A DNA stretch of 8,208 nucleotides from Fimbriiglobus sp. (GTDB lineage Bacteria > Planctomycetota > Planctomycetia > Gemmatales > Gemmataceae), in NCBI GenBank assembly GCA_025352585.1, contig JANXTD010000940.1, positions 1-8,208 on the forward strand, written 5' to 3'. The notes under the pieces are model-generated. The model was not told where the DNA came from. It did no database searches and saw only the letters and a program-made list of their open reading frames with translations. The translations under genes were made by a program, and so were the position numbers. Positions 1 through 7,042 of the stretch are shown one piece after another. Numbering within the stretch: the first letter of the stretch is position 1; every line of letters begins with the position of its first letter.

Positions 1-678
1 CGGGCCGTCGGGGCTGGCCGGGTCGGGCACCCCGGCCTCGGCCAGCAGCGCCGTGAGGGGTTGCTTCAGTCCGCGGCCCGGCAGGTGGCCGAACCAGTCT
101 TCGGCCGCGGCGTTCAGGTAAATCGCGGCCAACTTGGCGTCGAGCACCACAACCGGGTCCGGCAAGTCGTTGAGTACCGACTGGATGCCGGCCGCGCGGC
201 GCTGGCCCGCGGCCCCCGCGGCGGCGACTCCGGCCACGGCGTCCGCGAGCGCCTCGTTGTCGGCGGCCCACGGCGAGCCAGGCCGCACCGCGCCGCGCCA
301 GTCGCGGGCCACGGCCTTCAGCGCCGCCGTCGCGTCGGCGAGGGTCTCGCGGAACTGCCGGTCGCGCCAGGCCAGCGTCACCCGCTCCGAGGCGAGTTCG
401 GCCCCGAGCGCGGCGACCGCGTAGGCGACGGCTTCGGTCCCGTCGCCCTGCCCGACGGGTTCAGCAAGTCCGGCGGCCCGGAGCGCCTCGGTCGCGGCGG
501 ACTGCAACCGCCCGAACGCGGTCAGCACGGCCACGACCGCCAGGCCCGCGAGGCCGGCGGATAACCCGGCGAGAGCCGCCACCAGCCAACCGGGCGTCCC
601 GGCGGCGGCGACGGCGGCCAGCGCGACCGGGGGCGTGACGGCGACCGCGAGCAACCGAGTACGCAGTCCGAGGGTCAT
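1..678 (-). CDS. PAS-domain membrane sensor protein (N-terminal part, truncated by the window edge)
   Basis: The frame is open from the ATG at 678 to base 1 (226 codons visible) and continues off the left edge. Two hydrophobic segments are near the N-terminus, at about residues 8-27 and 31-52, with a very short turn between them (AGTPG), so there is almost no sensor loop outside the membrane. A helical, alanine-rich linker (about 55-160) leads to a PAS-like start at about residue 165, with the typical pattern LNDLPDPVVVLDAKLAAIYLN and then a WFG-like segment. PAS domains sense small ligands, redox or partners, usually in histidine kinases, diguanylate cyclases or chemotaxis-type receptors. 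The output domain is outside the window, so the class cannot be decided. The start is supported by GAAAGG (688-693) nine bases upstream. It follows the TPR gene on the same strand after 321 bases, so it probably has its own promoter. The gene is clear; only the function is uncertain. Confidence 0.78.
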   Translation of the reverse strand, partial: MTLGLRTRLLAVAVTPPVALAAVAAAGTPGWLVAALAGLSAGLAGLAVVAVLTAFGRLQSAATEALRAAGLAEPVGQGDGTEAVAYAVAALGAELASERVTLAWRDRQFRETLADATAALKAVARDWRGAVRPGSPWAADNEALADAVAGVAAAGAAGQRRAAGIQSVLNDLPDPVVVLDAKLAAIYLNAAAEDWFGHLPGRGLKQPLTALLAEAGVPDPASPDGP

Positions 679-687
679 GGTGCGGTA

Positions 688-693
688 CCTTTC
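688..693 (-). promoter_or_regulatory. Ribosome binding site of the PAS gene
   Basis: On the minus strand the sequence reads GAAAGG, nine bases before the ATG at 678. It is a good partial Shine-Dalgarno match and fixes the start codon of the PAS sensor gene. Confidence 0.5.
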
Positions 694-697
694 GTCG

Positions 698-725
698 ATG
701 ATGTCAGCGCAAAATCGAAAGTCAA
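698..725 (-). promoter_or_regulatory. Possible sigma-70-like promoter of the PAS gene
   Basis: On the minus strand TTGACT (725-720) is followed after 16 bases by CATCAT (703-698), a five-of-six and a four-of-six match to -35 and -10 boxes. The start of transcription would fall near 690, giving a very short leader that would include the ribosome binding site only in part. Promoter rules in planctomycetes are poorly fixed, so this is a guess supported mainly by its position and its overlap with an inverted repeat. Confidence 0.3.
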
Positions 726-745
726 TTCGGACGATTTGTCCGAAT
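725..745. promoter_or_regulatory. Perfect 8-bp inverted repeat, possible operator
   Basis: The arms are ATTCGGAC (725-732) and GTCCGAAT (738-745), perfectly complementary, with a five-base spacer (GATTT). The 21-bp palindrome touches the candidate -35 box of the PAS gene (720-725). The size and symmetry fit a dimeric repressor or activator site. As an RNA hairpin it has no T run after it, so a terminator is less likely. The palindrome is certain; its role is inferred. Confidence 0.4.
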
Positions 746-785
746 GACTCTCGCCAGCGACGCATATCTAGAACAGGTTTCTCCT

Positions 786-807
786 GTCGCGGGCGAAATC
801 CCGCGAC
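786..807. repeat. Perfect 8-bp GC-rich inverted repeat
   Basis: The arms GTCGCGGG (786-793) and CCCGCGAC (800-807) match perfectly around a six-base loop (CGAAAT). A smaller palindrome, ACAGG/CCTGT (773-787), overlaps its edge by two bases, so the two hairpins could not both form completely. It lies 108 bases before the PAS gene and 193 bases after the TPR gene stop. It could be a protein site or an RNA hairpin at the end of the TPR transcript; no T run follows on either strand. Confidence 0.4.
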
Positions 808-999
808 GGCACGGAATTGGTGGCGACTTGAATGACGAGGCGAACGCCCCGCTGAGACTTGTCCGGCGGCCGGGTCCGCCGCAGGCGCGGCGGGTGTCGA
901 CTCGGAGTTCCGACCCGGACGGCCGGGAAACTCGCGCGGGAAATTTTAGTCGCTCGCGCCGGGTTGCCGCGTCCATTTCGGGGGGACGGGCGGTCCGCG

Positions 1000-2079
1000 T
1001 CACTTGCCCGCGGTCAAGGCGTCGGCGCGCAGGGCCGGGCGCGCCGCGAGGACGGCGGCGGCTTGGTCGGGCGTCACGCCGGCGCGGTACGCCTCCAGGC
1101 GGGCGCGGGTGTCGCCTCGCACGCGCTCGAACTGCGACCGCAAGTCCGGGCCGGCCCCGGCCGACGCGAGTTCGAGGGCCGCGGCGTGGCGGAGCGCGGC
1201 GCGCGCCGACTCGGAGTGGCCGAGGGCCAACTCCGCGAGGCCGTAGTAGCTCCAGGCCGGCGGGGCGTCGCCCAACTCGGCGGCCGCCGCGAGGTGCTCG
1301 GCCGCGTCGGCGTACTTGCCGGCCCAGTACAGCGACAAGCCCGAGTCGTAAAGAGCGTCCGAATCGGCCGACTTCTTGCCGGCCAGCAGTTCCCGCCGCG
1401 ACGTAACCGGCGGCGGGGTCTCGCCCCACGCCAGCGAGTCGGGGCTGTGCGCGAGGGCCGCCCACGGCGAGTACGCGCAGCCGCCGGCGGGGTGGCCCGA
1501 CGCCGCGCCGTAGGCCGCCGGGATCGGCGTGACGCGGACCCGGCCGAAGTGGTTGCGGTAGCTCGTGGGGGCGGCGTACAGGCCGTTCCACGCGTCGCCC
1601 GCCGACCCCAGCCCGTAGTGGGCCGCCCCGAAGCCGGCCATCGGCAGCGGCTCGGGAAGGTACGCCCCGACCGGCGTCGGCGCGCCGACCCGCTCGAACC
1701 GGAGCGTGGCGTAAAGGACCGTCGCTTGCGGCTCCGTGACGAAGCCCTTCTGCACGAGCGCCGTGGCGAGGACCAGGCGCAACTGCTCCCGCGCGGCGGC
1801 CGTCGCGTCGGCGCTGAGGTCGGCCGACGCCTCGTACTTCCAGACGAACGCGCGGGGGCCGCCGGCCGGGTCGTACTCGAGGAGCGCCGGCACCCACGCC
1901 ACGCCGGTGGCGCGCCGCAGTTCGGCAACCCGGTCCTGGTTGCCCTCGGCGGCGAACCACGCCGCCAAGGGCTTGACGAGTTGGTCGCGCGTCAGGCCCT
2001 TCGGCGGGGCGTCCTGGGCAACGGCCGCGGCCGACAGCGCGGCGGCGGCGGCCAGGGCAATCACGGTGCGGAGAATCAT
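1000..2079 (-). CDS. Exported TPR-repeat protein
   Basis: 359 residues. The N-terminus is a clear Sec signal peptide (MILRTV followed by an alanine/leucine core) with a likely cut after AVA at about residue 21, so the protein should act outside the cytoplasm. Residues 85-125 are predicted helical. The middle, about 135-225, is rich in Gly, Pro, Tyr and Trp and unlike any domain I can name. Two TPR-like helix pairs lie at about 239-272 (pattern LYDSGLSLYWAGKYADAAEHL) and 274-307, followed by a helical tail. TPR domains bind proteins, so a scaffold or chaperone role is likely. The frame is open for 28 codons upstream, but the start at 2079 places the signal peptide at the N-terminus. It begins 91 bases after the permease stop, so it may be read from the same transcript or from its own promoter. 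Function unknown. Confidence 0.85.
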   Translation of the reverse strand: MILRTVIALAAAAALSAAAVAQDAPPKGLTRDQLVKPLAAWFAAEGNQDRVAELRRATGVAWVPALLEYDPAGGPRAFVWKYEASADLSADATAAAREQLRLVLATALVQKGFVTEPQATVLYATLRFERVGAPTPVGAYLPEPLPMAGFGAAHYGLGSAGDAWNGLYAAPTSYRNHFGRVRVTPIPAAYGAASGHPAGGCAYSPWAALAHSPDSLAWGETPPPVTSRRELLAGKKSADSDALYDSGLSLYWAGKYADAAEHLAAAAELGDAPPAWSYYGLAELALGHSESARAALRHAAALELASAGAGPDLRSQFERVRGDTRARLEAYRAGVTPDQAAAVLAARPALRADALTAGK

Positions 2080-2137
2080 CGGGCGGTCCCATCCCTTGGA
2101 GGTGAAAGTCGAAAGTGATCCGACGGCAATCGTCTTA

Positions 2138-2154
2138 CCCAGATTGCCCAGATT
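2138..2154. repeat. Short tandem repeat upstream of the TPR gene
   Basis: CCCAGATT occurs twice with a period of nine bases (2138-2145 and 2147-2154). It sits in the 91-base gap between the permease stop and the TPR start. A second small direct repeat, GAAAGT C GAAAGT (2104-2116), lies closer to the start. Either could be a protein-binding site; both may be chance. Confidence 0.3.
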
Positions 2155-2170
2155 AGCAACCACTCTGGAC

Positions 2171-3685
2171 TCACGAGGTCAACCCGAGCGACTCCGCCGC
2201 CGGCCGCCGCCGGACCCACCGGGTCGCGACGGCGTTGCCGACGACACAGGCGACCAGCGAGAGTGCAAGGAAGCCCGCGACCAGGGGCGGCCAGTCGCCG
2301 GCGAGGGCGGCCCCCAAAACGTCCCAGCCGACGCCCAGCGCCGCCAGGGTCGACGCCCCCAGCGCTGCCGCGCCCGCCAGGCCCAGACTCGCCCCGGCCA
2401 GCCACAGCGCGGCGGCCTCCGTGACGGCCAGGGTCCGCAGCGTGGCGTCGGTCGCGCCGAGGGCCTTGAGCATGCCGTACTGCGCGGCCTTCTGCCGGCC
2501 GCGCAGGTACAGCGCTAACGTCAGGGAGACGGAGCCGGCGACGCAGAAGGCGGCGACCAGCGCGGCGACGACGCGGCGGGCCGACCGCGCGGCCGCCTCG
2601 ACCTCCTCGACCAGCAGGCGGTTGGCGTCGTTGGCGTAGAGGTCGGCGTCGCGGGCCGCCTCCGCGGCGTGGCGCAGGTCGGCCGGCCGGGTCACGTAAA
2701 CGGTCGCCCACTCCGGCGGCCCCAGCGGCGGCGGGGGCGGCAGCCGCGTGACGCCCTGCGGCGACCACTTCAGCGCCGGCCCGGTCGGGCGGGCGGCGGC
2801 GACCGCGCGGAACTTCGCCTCCCAGTCGGCGGCGGTACGGGGCGACCGGTCGCGGTCGGCGAGGTGCAGCGCGCGGCCGGCGAGCGTCGGCCGCACCGAC
2901 GCCTCGACGCCGTCCTCCCGCACGGCCTTGCGCAGCGGGGCCGGGAAGTCGTCCCAGGTCGCGGGCCAGCCGGCCGGCAGCGGCTCGGACTCGGCGTCGG
3001 TCGAGGGGTCGCCGCCGTCCGCGGCCCGCAGCGCCTCGTAGTCGGCCGCCCCGATCAGGAAGACGTGCCCCAGCGGCAGCGGCTCCTTCAGCACGCCGGC
3101 GACCGGCCAGGCGATCGGCCGCTTCGACGCCGGGGCGCGGAGCCGCACCGCGGCCGGCGGCGCGTCGGGGTCGCCGCCGAGGCGGGTGAGGTAGCGCGGG
3201 CAGAGCAGCAGCCCCGCCGGCGCGGCCGGGTTCCAGCCGCCGCCCCCGCGCACCAGCCCCGGCAGGGCGGGCAGCAGCGGGTCGCCCGCGGCGACGGTCC
3301 GGCCGTAGGGGCTGAGGCCGGTCGCGTCGCGATTCAGGTCGAACACGTCGAGCGACACGGCGTGGAAGCCGACGACGGCGAGGCCGGGGTCGGCGGCCGG
3401 CAGCCGGGCGCGGGCGGAAGCCTCCAGCGCAACAAGGCGTTCCGGCGTGAACTTGGGGTCGAGGCTGCTCAGCGGCTGCACCCAGACGCAGCGGGTCCAG
3501 GGCTGCGCCGCCATGCGCCGCAGCCGCACCTCCGTCGCCACGTCCGGCACCGCCAGCGCGACGACCGTCGCGGCCACGGTCAGCGCGACCGCCGCGGCCA
3601 CCGCCAGGCTCACCGCCCGCGCCTGCGCCTCGCCGAGGTCGCGCCGGCAGAAGCCCAGCGCGAACGCCCACCCCGCCCGACTCAC
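2171..3685 (-). CDS. ABC transporter permease, FtsX/MacB type
   Basis: 504 residues from a GTG start. One membrane helix near the N-terminus (about 27-47) is followed by a very large soluble region (about 48-370) and three helices at the C-terminus (about 371-393, 424-452, 466-487). This 1+3 layout is that of FtsX, MacB and LolC/E permeases. The segment after TM2 (about 395-423, with RGRQKAAQYGMLKALGA) matches the conserved cytoplasmic loop of the FtsX domain that contacts the ATPase. Family members do not carry substrates through the membrane; they use ATP hydrolysis in the cytoplasm to move an extracytoplasmic domain that acts on a partner. The ectodomain here is not one I recognise and has a proline run (316-320). 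The start codon overlaps the ATPase stop as GTGA, preceded by the G-rich GGGGGGTGG. The frame stays open further upstream, but only inside the ATPase gene. Confidence 0.92.
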   Translation of the reverse strand: MSRAGWAFALGFCRRDLGEAQARAVSLAVAAAVALTVAATVVALAVPDVATEVRLRRMAAQPWTRCVWVQPLSSLDPKFTPERLVALEASARARLPAADPGLAVVGFHAVSLDVFDLNRDATGLSPYGRTVAAGDPLLPALPGLVRGGGGWNPAAPAGLLLCPRYLTRLGGDPDAPPAAVRLRAPASKRPIAWPVAGVLKEPLPLGHVFLIGAADYEALRAADGGDPSTDAESEPLPAGWPATWDDFPAPLRKAVREDGVEASVRPTLAGRALHLADRDRSPRTAADWEAKFRAVAAARPTGPALKWSPQGVTRLPPPPPLGPPEWATVYVTRPADLRHAAEAARDADLYANDANRLLVEEVEAAARSARRVVAALVAAFCVAGSVSLTLALYLRGRQKAAQYGMLKALGATDATLRTLAVTEAAALWLAGASLGLAGAAALGASTLAALGVGWDVLGAALAGDWPPLVAGFLALSLVACVVGNAVATRWVRRRPAAESLGLTS

Positions 3686-4482
3686 GCGCCACCCCCCGGC
3701 GTACTCAAACAAACGGACGGCGCGTCGGCGTGCCGCTCGGCAAGCTCCGCGTCGTGGCAGACGAGGACCAGCGTCCGCGGCCGGCGCGGCCCGGCGTGGG
3801 CGGCCAGCCAGGGCCGCAACTTCGCCGGCGTCGCCCGGTCGGCGGCGAAGTCGGCCGCGGCCGCCGGGAAGAGGTCGCCGCCGCGCCACAACGCGAGCAG
3901 CTCGAACATCGCGGTCGTGTTCCGGGGGTCGAGGTTGCTACTCGGCTCGTCGGCGAACACCACGTCCGGGTCGGCGGCCAAAGCCCGCAACACGGCGAAG
4001 CGTTGCCGCTGGCCCAGCGACACGGCGCGCGGCATGGCGTCGGCGCGGGCCGCGAGGTCGCCGTGCGGGTCGACGCCGGGGGCCGCGAGCAGCCGCCGCG
4101 CCCACGCCTCCCGGACGCGAGCCGGCCAGCCCTGAAGCGCCAGCGGCATCGCCACGTTCTGCAAGCAGGTGAAGTGGGGCAGCAGGTAGTTCGACTGCAA
4201 CACGAAGCCGAAGGCGTCGCCGCGCAACGCGGCCCGGCTGTTGGTGTCCAAGGCGAGCAAGTCGTGGTCGCGGTCCGCCCCGTGGTACGTGAGCCGGCCG
4301 GTGGGGCCGGGGCCGTCCCAGAGCAGGCCGAGCAGCGCCAGCAGCGTCGATTTGCCACAGCCGGACGGGCCGAGGATCGCCGTGACTTGGCCGGCCGGCA
4401 CCGTGAGCGTCAGGCGGTCGAGCGCCTTGACGGCCGCGCCGGGGTAGGTGTGGCTCAGGCCGACGGCGGTGAAGGCGCTCAC
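3682..4482 (-). CDS. ABC transporter ATP-binding protein, LolD/MacB/FtsE type
   Basis: 266 residues. Visible motifs in order: A-loop Tyr13, Walker A GPSGCGKST (38-46), Q-loop Gln96 in FVLQSNYLLP, signature region VSLGQRQR (154-161), Walker B VVFADEP with catalytic Glu179, D-loop SNLD (182-185) and switch His243 in VLVCHD. It is a full nucleotide-binding domain and should pair with the permease encoded next. Two features are unusual: the signature is VSLGQ in place of LSGGQ, and the stretch between the D-loop and the switch histidine is about 58 residues, roughly twice that of LolD or MacB, through an alanine- and proline-rich insert (about 198-236). Despite its exceptional length as an open frame upstream, the start is GTG at 4482: AAGGAG (4488-4493) is five bases before it, and the codon overlaps the stop of the vWA gene as GTGA. 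A second GTG at 4488 is in frame but too close to the AAGGAG. Confidence 0.95.
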   Translation of the reverse strand: MSAFTAVGLSHTYPGAAVKALDRLTLTVPAGQVTAILGPSGCGKSTLLALLGLLWDGPGPTGRLTYHGADRDHDLLALDTNSRAALRGDAFGFVLQSNYLLPHFTCLQNVAMPLALQGWPARVREAWARRLLAAPGVDPHGDLAARADAMPRAVSLGQRQRFAVLRALAADPDVVFADEPSSNLDPRNTTAMFELLALWRGGDLFPAAAADFAADRATPAKLRPWLAAHAGPRRPRTLVLVCHDAELAERHADAPSVCLSTPGGGA

Positions 4483-7022
4483 GGCCACTCCTTCGCCGCG
4501 TCGATCCAGTACCACAGCGGCCGGGGGCCGCCCGGCCGGTTCGCCTCGCCGCGCTCGAACCCGCGCCTCGCCTCCCCGCGCAACTCGCGGCCGGCCCCCA
4601 GGCGGGCGGGCTTCTCGGCGGGGCCGCTGTACTCGTAAACCCTCTCGGCCAGGATGTCCTGGAGCAGCAGGAACCGGCGCTGGAGCTTGTATTGGAGTTC
4701 GCGCTGGGCCGACTCGTCGGGCGGCTGCCACTTGGTGTCGAGCTTCTCCTTGTCGGTCTTGTCGTAGCCGAGGAACGAAATCAGGTCGTTCGTGAACGTG
4801 AAGCCGTACCGGGCCGACATCTGGGCGAGGACTTGCTGGTCCGTGTCCGGCGGCGGCTTCCCGTCGGCCCGCTCCGCGAGTTCGCCGCGCTGGACTTGCA
4901 GCAAGCCCTTGGCGATCGCGTGGAGCGTCGGCGGGTTCTCCGTCTCGTAAAAGTAGTTCTCGAAGAGCTTGACGGTGCTCTGCAACTCCCCGCCGGAGAC
5001 GAGCAGCATGTGCCGGACTTGCGTGACGTTGGTGCCCGGCTCGCGCTCCCAGACCAGCCGCTCCTCGAACGGCTGCCCGCCCCCCTCGGCGAGCAGGTCG
5101 GCGACCGTCAGCGGCTTGCCGGTGGCCCCGGAGTCGCGGTTGAACTTGCGCAACTCCTCCTGGAGGATGGCCGCCAACTCGGGGTCGTCGCACTTGGTCT
5201 GCTGCCCCGTGGCGATCCGATCGACGTCGACGCGCATCGCCGCCTTGCGCTGCTCGAGTTCCTCGTAGCGGCGCAGGATGCCGGCCAGGAAGCGGTCGGC
5301 GTCGGCGTTCTGGAAGTACTCCGCGCGGCTGGCCGGCTCGCGCTTTTTGGCGGCGGCGGTCAGGGCGAGCATCTGCCGGCGGAACAGCACCGTCTCGTCG
5401 TTGGGGTTGGCCGAGACCTCCTTCACCTGGAGCGCGTAGAACTCCTTGGGCGTCTCGTAGCCGCCGCCGCCGCTGTTGGCGAGCAGCCCGGCGAGGCGCT
5501 CGTGGACCTTCGCCTCCTCGCCGGCCGGCAGGGCGTGGTTGCCGTCGTCGCCGATGAGGATGACCATTTTGCGGGCGTAGGGGCTCCAGGTCTTCGCGCC
5601 CAGGATGCCCGCCTCGAGGCCGGCGTAGACCATCTCGGGGCGGTTGCCGTCGGGCAGCTTGAACTTCTTGTCGGCCAGGCGCTCCAGGGCCTTCTGCAGC
5701 GCCGGCGCGTCGGCCTTGGCGTCGAGCAGCGGCCCCGGCACCACCCCGCCGAGTTCGACCGCCTGGGCGACGGTCGCCTTCCCCTCCTGGGGCGTGGCGG
5801 GGAACACGTCGCCGTAGTAGCAGAAGCCGACGGCCAGCGAGCGGTCGGACTTCGCCACGGCGTCGAGGAGCCGCCGCACCGCTTCGGCGGTCGCCTTCCA
5901 GTACTCGTCCATGCTCTCGGTGCGGTCGATGACGAAGAGGATTTCGGTGCGGGCGAGTTGGCCGCGGAGCCGGTCGAGTTCCGCGGCGACGGCCTGGCGG
6001 GTCTGCTCGGTCATGACTTGCCGCCCCGCGCCGTCGTACACGTCGCCGATGACGCCGACTTTGAAGAGCCGGTTGCCGGGGTACGGGTGCGCCGGCAGTG
6101 CCAGGCCCTTCGGCTCCTTGCGGAAGTTGATCACGGGGAAGCGCATCTGTCGTGTCCCCCACGGGACCGGCTTGCCGTCCGCGAACTGCTCGACGACTTG
6201 GCGGACCCCTGATGTTGGGGTGGCACCTCGCTCACGGAATGACGACTCGGCGTCGCCGAGGGTGGCGTGCGTTTGGCCGGGGACCGTGCGTTCGGGCCGC
6301 CGCAGGTCGTCCCACTGGAGCGCCTCGCGCGTCCGCCAGAAGCAGACGCGCTTCTTCTCGACCCAGCCGACCATGCCAGTGAGAGCCATCATTGCCGCAG
6401 GGTCAGGCTCGAATCTCGGGAAGGCCTGCTTTCGTCCCAACAACACGTAACCCTTTTCCGGGTCTTCCGGGTCGGTGTTCCCCCAGACGTAGAAGAAGTC
6501 GAAGAATCGTAAGGTACCGGCGTCCTTCCCGTTGGGGTCTGGGCCGAGTCGCACGCGGGGCGGGGTCAGTTTCGACGGGGCTTCACCATCGACTGCTTCG
6601 GTCAGGAATGTCCTCGTATTGACGGCGATGCACTTGAGCGCGACCTTGCTGAATGGGTCTTGGTAAGCCAGTTGCCGCTGTAAGAGTAGGCCGTGGGGTA
6701 CCCAACCCAGAACTGTGGGGTTTTGGCCCGACGGCTTGTCCGTCACGAGGGCATAAGTTGTCTGGAGTTCCGAAACGATGTAACATTCGCCCAGAAATAC
6801 TAGCGCTGCGGCCCCGGACGGCAGGGCGTCAGCCCTCGGGGCACTGAGCGGTCGGTAACCCTCCGACACTGCAAACGCCCGGACGCCATCCTTTTGTGTC
6901 CCCTGTTTGAGGACCGAAGTCATGTCGGCCTTCGTACCGTCTGGCCACGCCACTTCTGGCGGGGCAGCACTCGCCACCGAGCAAGACAGCATCCCGAGCA
7001 GGCAGGTCAAGAGTCTTCGCAT
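4479..7022 (-). CDS. Exported von Willebrand A domain protein with SH3-like N-terminal segments
   Basis: 847 residues. A Sec signal peptide (MRRLLTCLLGMLSC, likely cut after VASA near residue 19) sends the protein out of the cytoplasm. Residues about 65-135 and 188-240 look like bacterial SH3-type barrels (patterns LGWVPHGLLLQ and VGWVEKKRVCFW, then WRTREALQW). The vWA domain covers about 358-590: strand 1 with DRTESM (366-371) gives a DxTxS MIDAS, PEMVYAGLE (462-470) resembles the PED-xxGL motif of PpkA and alpha-kinase type vWA domains, and ILIGDDGN (488-495) supplies the later Asp. Such domains bind a metal ion and protein partners. The 250-residue C-terminal part is helical and unrecognised. 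ATG 7022 is preferred (GAGGG seven bases upstream, signal peptide at the N-terminus); ATG 7043, overlapping the previous stop as TGATG, would only add seven residues. It probably works with the ABC pair encoded directly downstream. No kinase domain is present. Confidence 0.9.
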   Translation of the reverse strand: MRRLLTCLLGMLSCSVASAAPPEVAWPDGTKADMTSVLKQGTQKDGVRAFAVSEGYRPLSAPRADALPSGAAALVFLGECYIVSELQTTYALVTDKPSGQNPTVLGWVPHGLLLQRQLAYQDPFSKVALKCIAVNTRTFLTEAVDGEAPSKLTPPRVRLGPDPNGKDAGTLRFFDFFYVWGNTDPEDPEKGYVLLGRKQAFPRFEPDPAAMMALTGMVGWVEKKRVCFWRTREALQWDDLRRPERTVPGQTHATLGDAESSFRERGATPTSGVRQVVEQFADGKPVPWGTRQMRFPVINFRKEPKGLALPAHPYPGNRLFKVGVIGDVYDGAGRQVMTEQTRQAVAAELDRLRGQLARTEILFVIDRTESMDEYWKATAEAVRRLLDAVAKSDRSLAVGFCYYGDVFPATPQEGKATVAQAVELGGVVPGPLLDAKADAPALQKALERLADKKFKLPDGNRPEMVYAGLEAGILGAKTWSPYARKMVILIGDDGNHALPAGEEAKVHERLAGLLANSGGGGYETPKEFYALQVKEVSANPNDETVLFRRQMLALTAAAKKREPASRAEYFQNADADRFLAGILRRYEELEQRKAAMRVDVDRIATGQQTKCDDPELAAILQEELRKFNRDSGATGKPLTVADLLAEGGGQPFEERLVWEREPGTNVTQVRHMLLVSGGELQSTVKLFENYFYETENPPTLHAIAKGLLQVQRGELAERADGKPPPDTDQQVLAQMSARYGFTFTNDLISFLGYDKTDKEKLDTKWQPPDESAQRELQYKLQRRFLLLQDILAERVYEYSGPAEKPARLGAGRELRGEARRGFERGEANRPGGPRPLWYWIDAAKEWP
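4488..4493 (-). promoter_or_regulatory. Ribosome binding site of the ABC ATPase gene inside the vWA gene end
   Basis: The minus strand reads AAGGAG followed by five bases and GTG. The same bases encode Lys-Glu near the C-terminus of the vWA protein. This decides the start of the ATPase at 4482 and, with the GTGA overlap, suggests translational coupling. Confidence 0.65.
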
Positions 7023-7029
7023 TGGTCCG

Positions 7030-7034
7030 CCCTC
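7030..7034 (-). promoter_or_regulatory. Ribosome binding site of the vWA gene
   Basis: The minus strand reads GAGGG seven bases before the ATG at 7022. No comparable site precedes the alternative ATG at 7043, where the upstream bases read ACTCCTTG. This favours the start that puts the signal peptide at the very N-terminus. Confidence 0.55.
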
Positions 7035-7042
7035 GAGACTCA

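Larger units (their letters stand above)
679..999. other. Intergenic region between the TPR gene and the PAS gene
   Basis: I find no convincing gene in these 321 bases; the open frames crossing it are shadows that run into the neighbouring genes. It holds several short inverted repeats: 725-745, 773-787, 786-807, 864-881 (CGGCGG/CCGCCG) and 914-927 (CCCGG/CCGGG). None is followed on the minus strand by a run of T, so no standard intrinsic terminator for the TPR gene can be called. The part next to the PAS gene (about 679-780) is more AT-rich than the rest and is the likely promoter region. Confidence 0.6.

Noticed and set aside
864..881. CGGCGG/CCGCCG hairpin as terminator of the TPR gene
   Set aside because: The stem is only six bases, there is no T run after it on the minus strand, and such stems are expected by chance in DNA this rich in GC.
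722..2092. Minus-strand frame of 456 codons overlapping the TPR gene and the intergenic region
   Set aside because: It has a shadow composition with an Arg-rich body; it would have filled the intergenic region but shows no domain or ribosome site.
859..2118. Plus-strand open frame of 419 codons opposite the TPR gene
   Set aside because: It has a shadow composition, while the minus strand has a signal peptide and TPR pattern in the same region.
2076..3692. Second minus-strand frame of 538 codons over the permease
   Set aside because: It is a +1 shadow frame of Arg/Gly/Ala repeats without membrane helices; the other frame has the FtsX-type layout.
2669..4135. Plus-strand open frame of 488 codons across the permease and ATPase genes
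   Set aside because: It is Arg/Gly/Pro/His-rich low-complexity sequence spanning two well-supported genes on the other strand.
4483..6162. Long N-terminal extension of the ATPase frame
   Set aside because: The translation is basic low-complexity sequence overlapping the vWA gene in another frame. The ATPase proper starts at the GTG with its own AAGGAG.
4692..6212. Plus-strand open frame of 506 codons opposite the vWA gene
   Set aside because: It is an antisense shadow of GC-rich codons: Leu, Val, Arg, Gly and Ala dominate, no domain is visible, and the opposite strand encodes a clear vWA domain.
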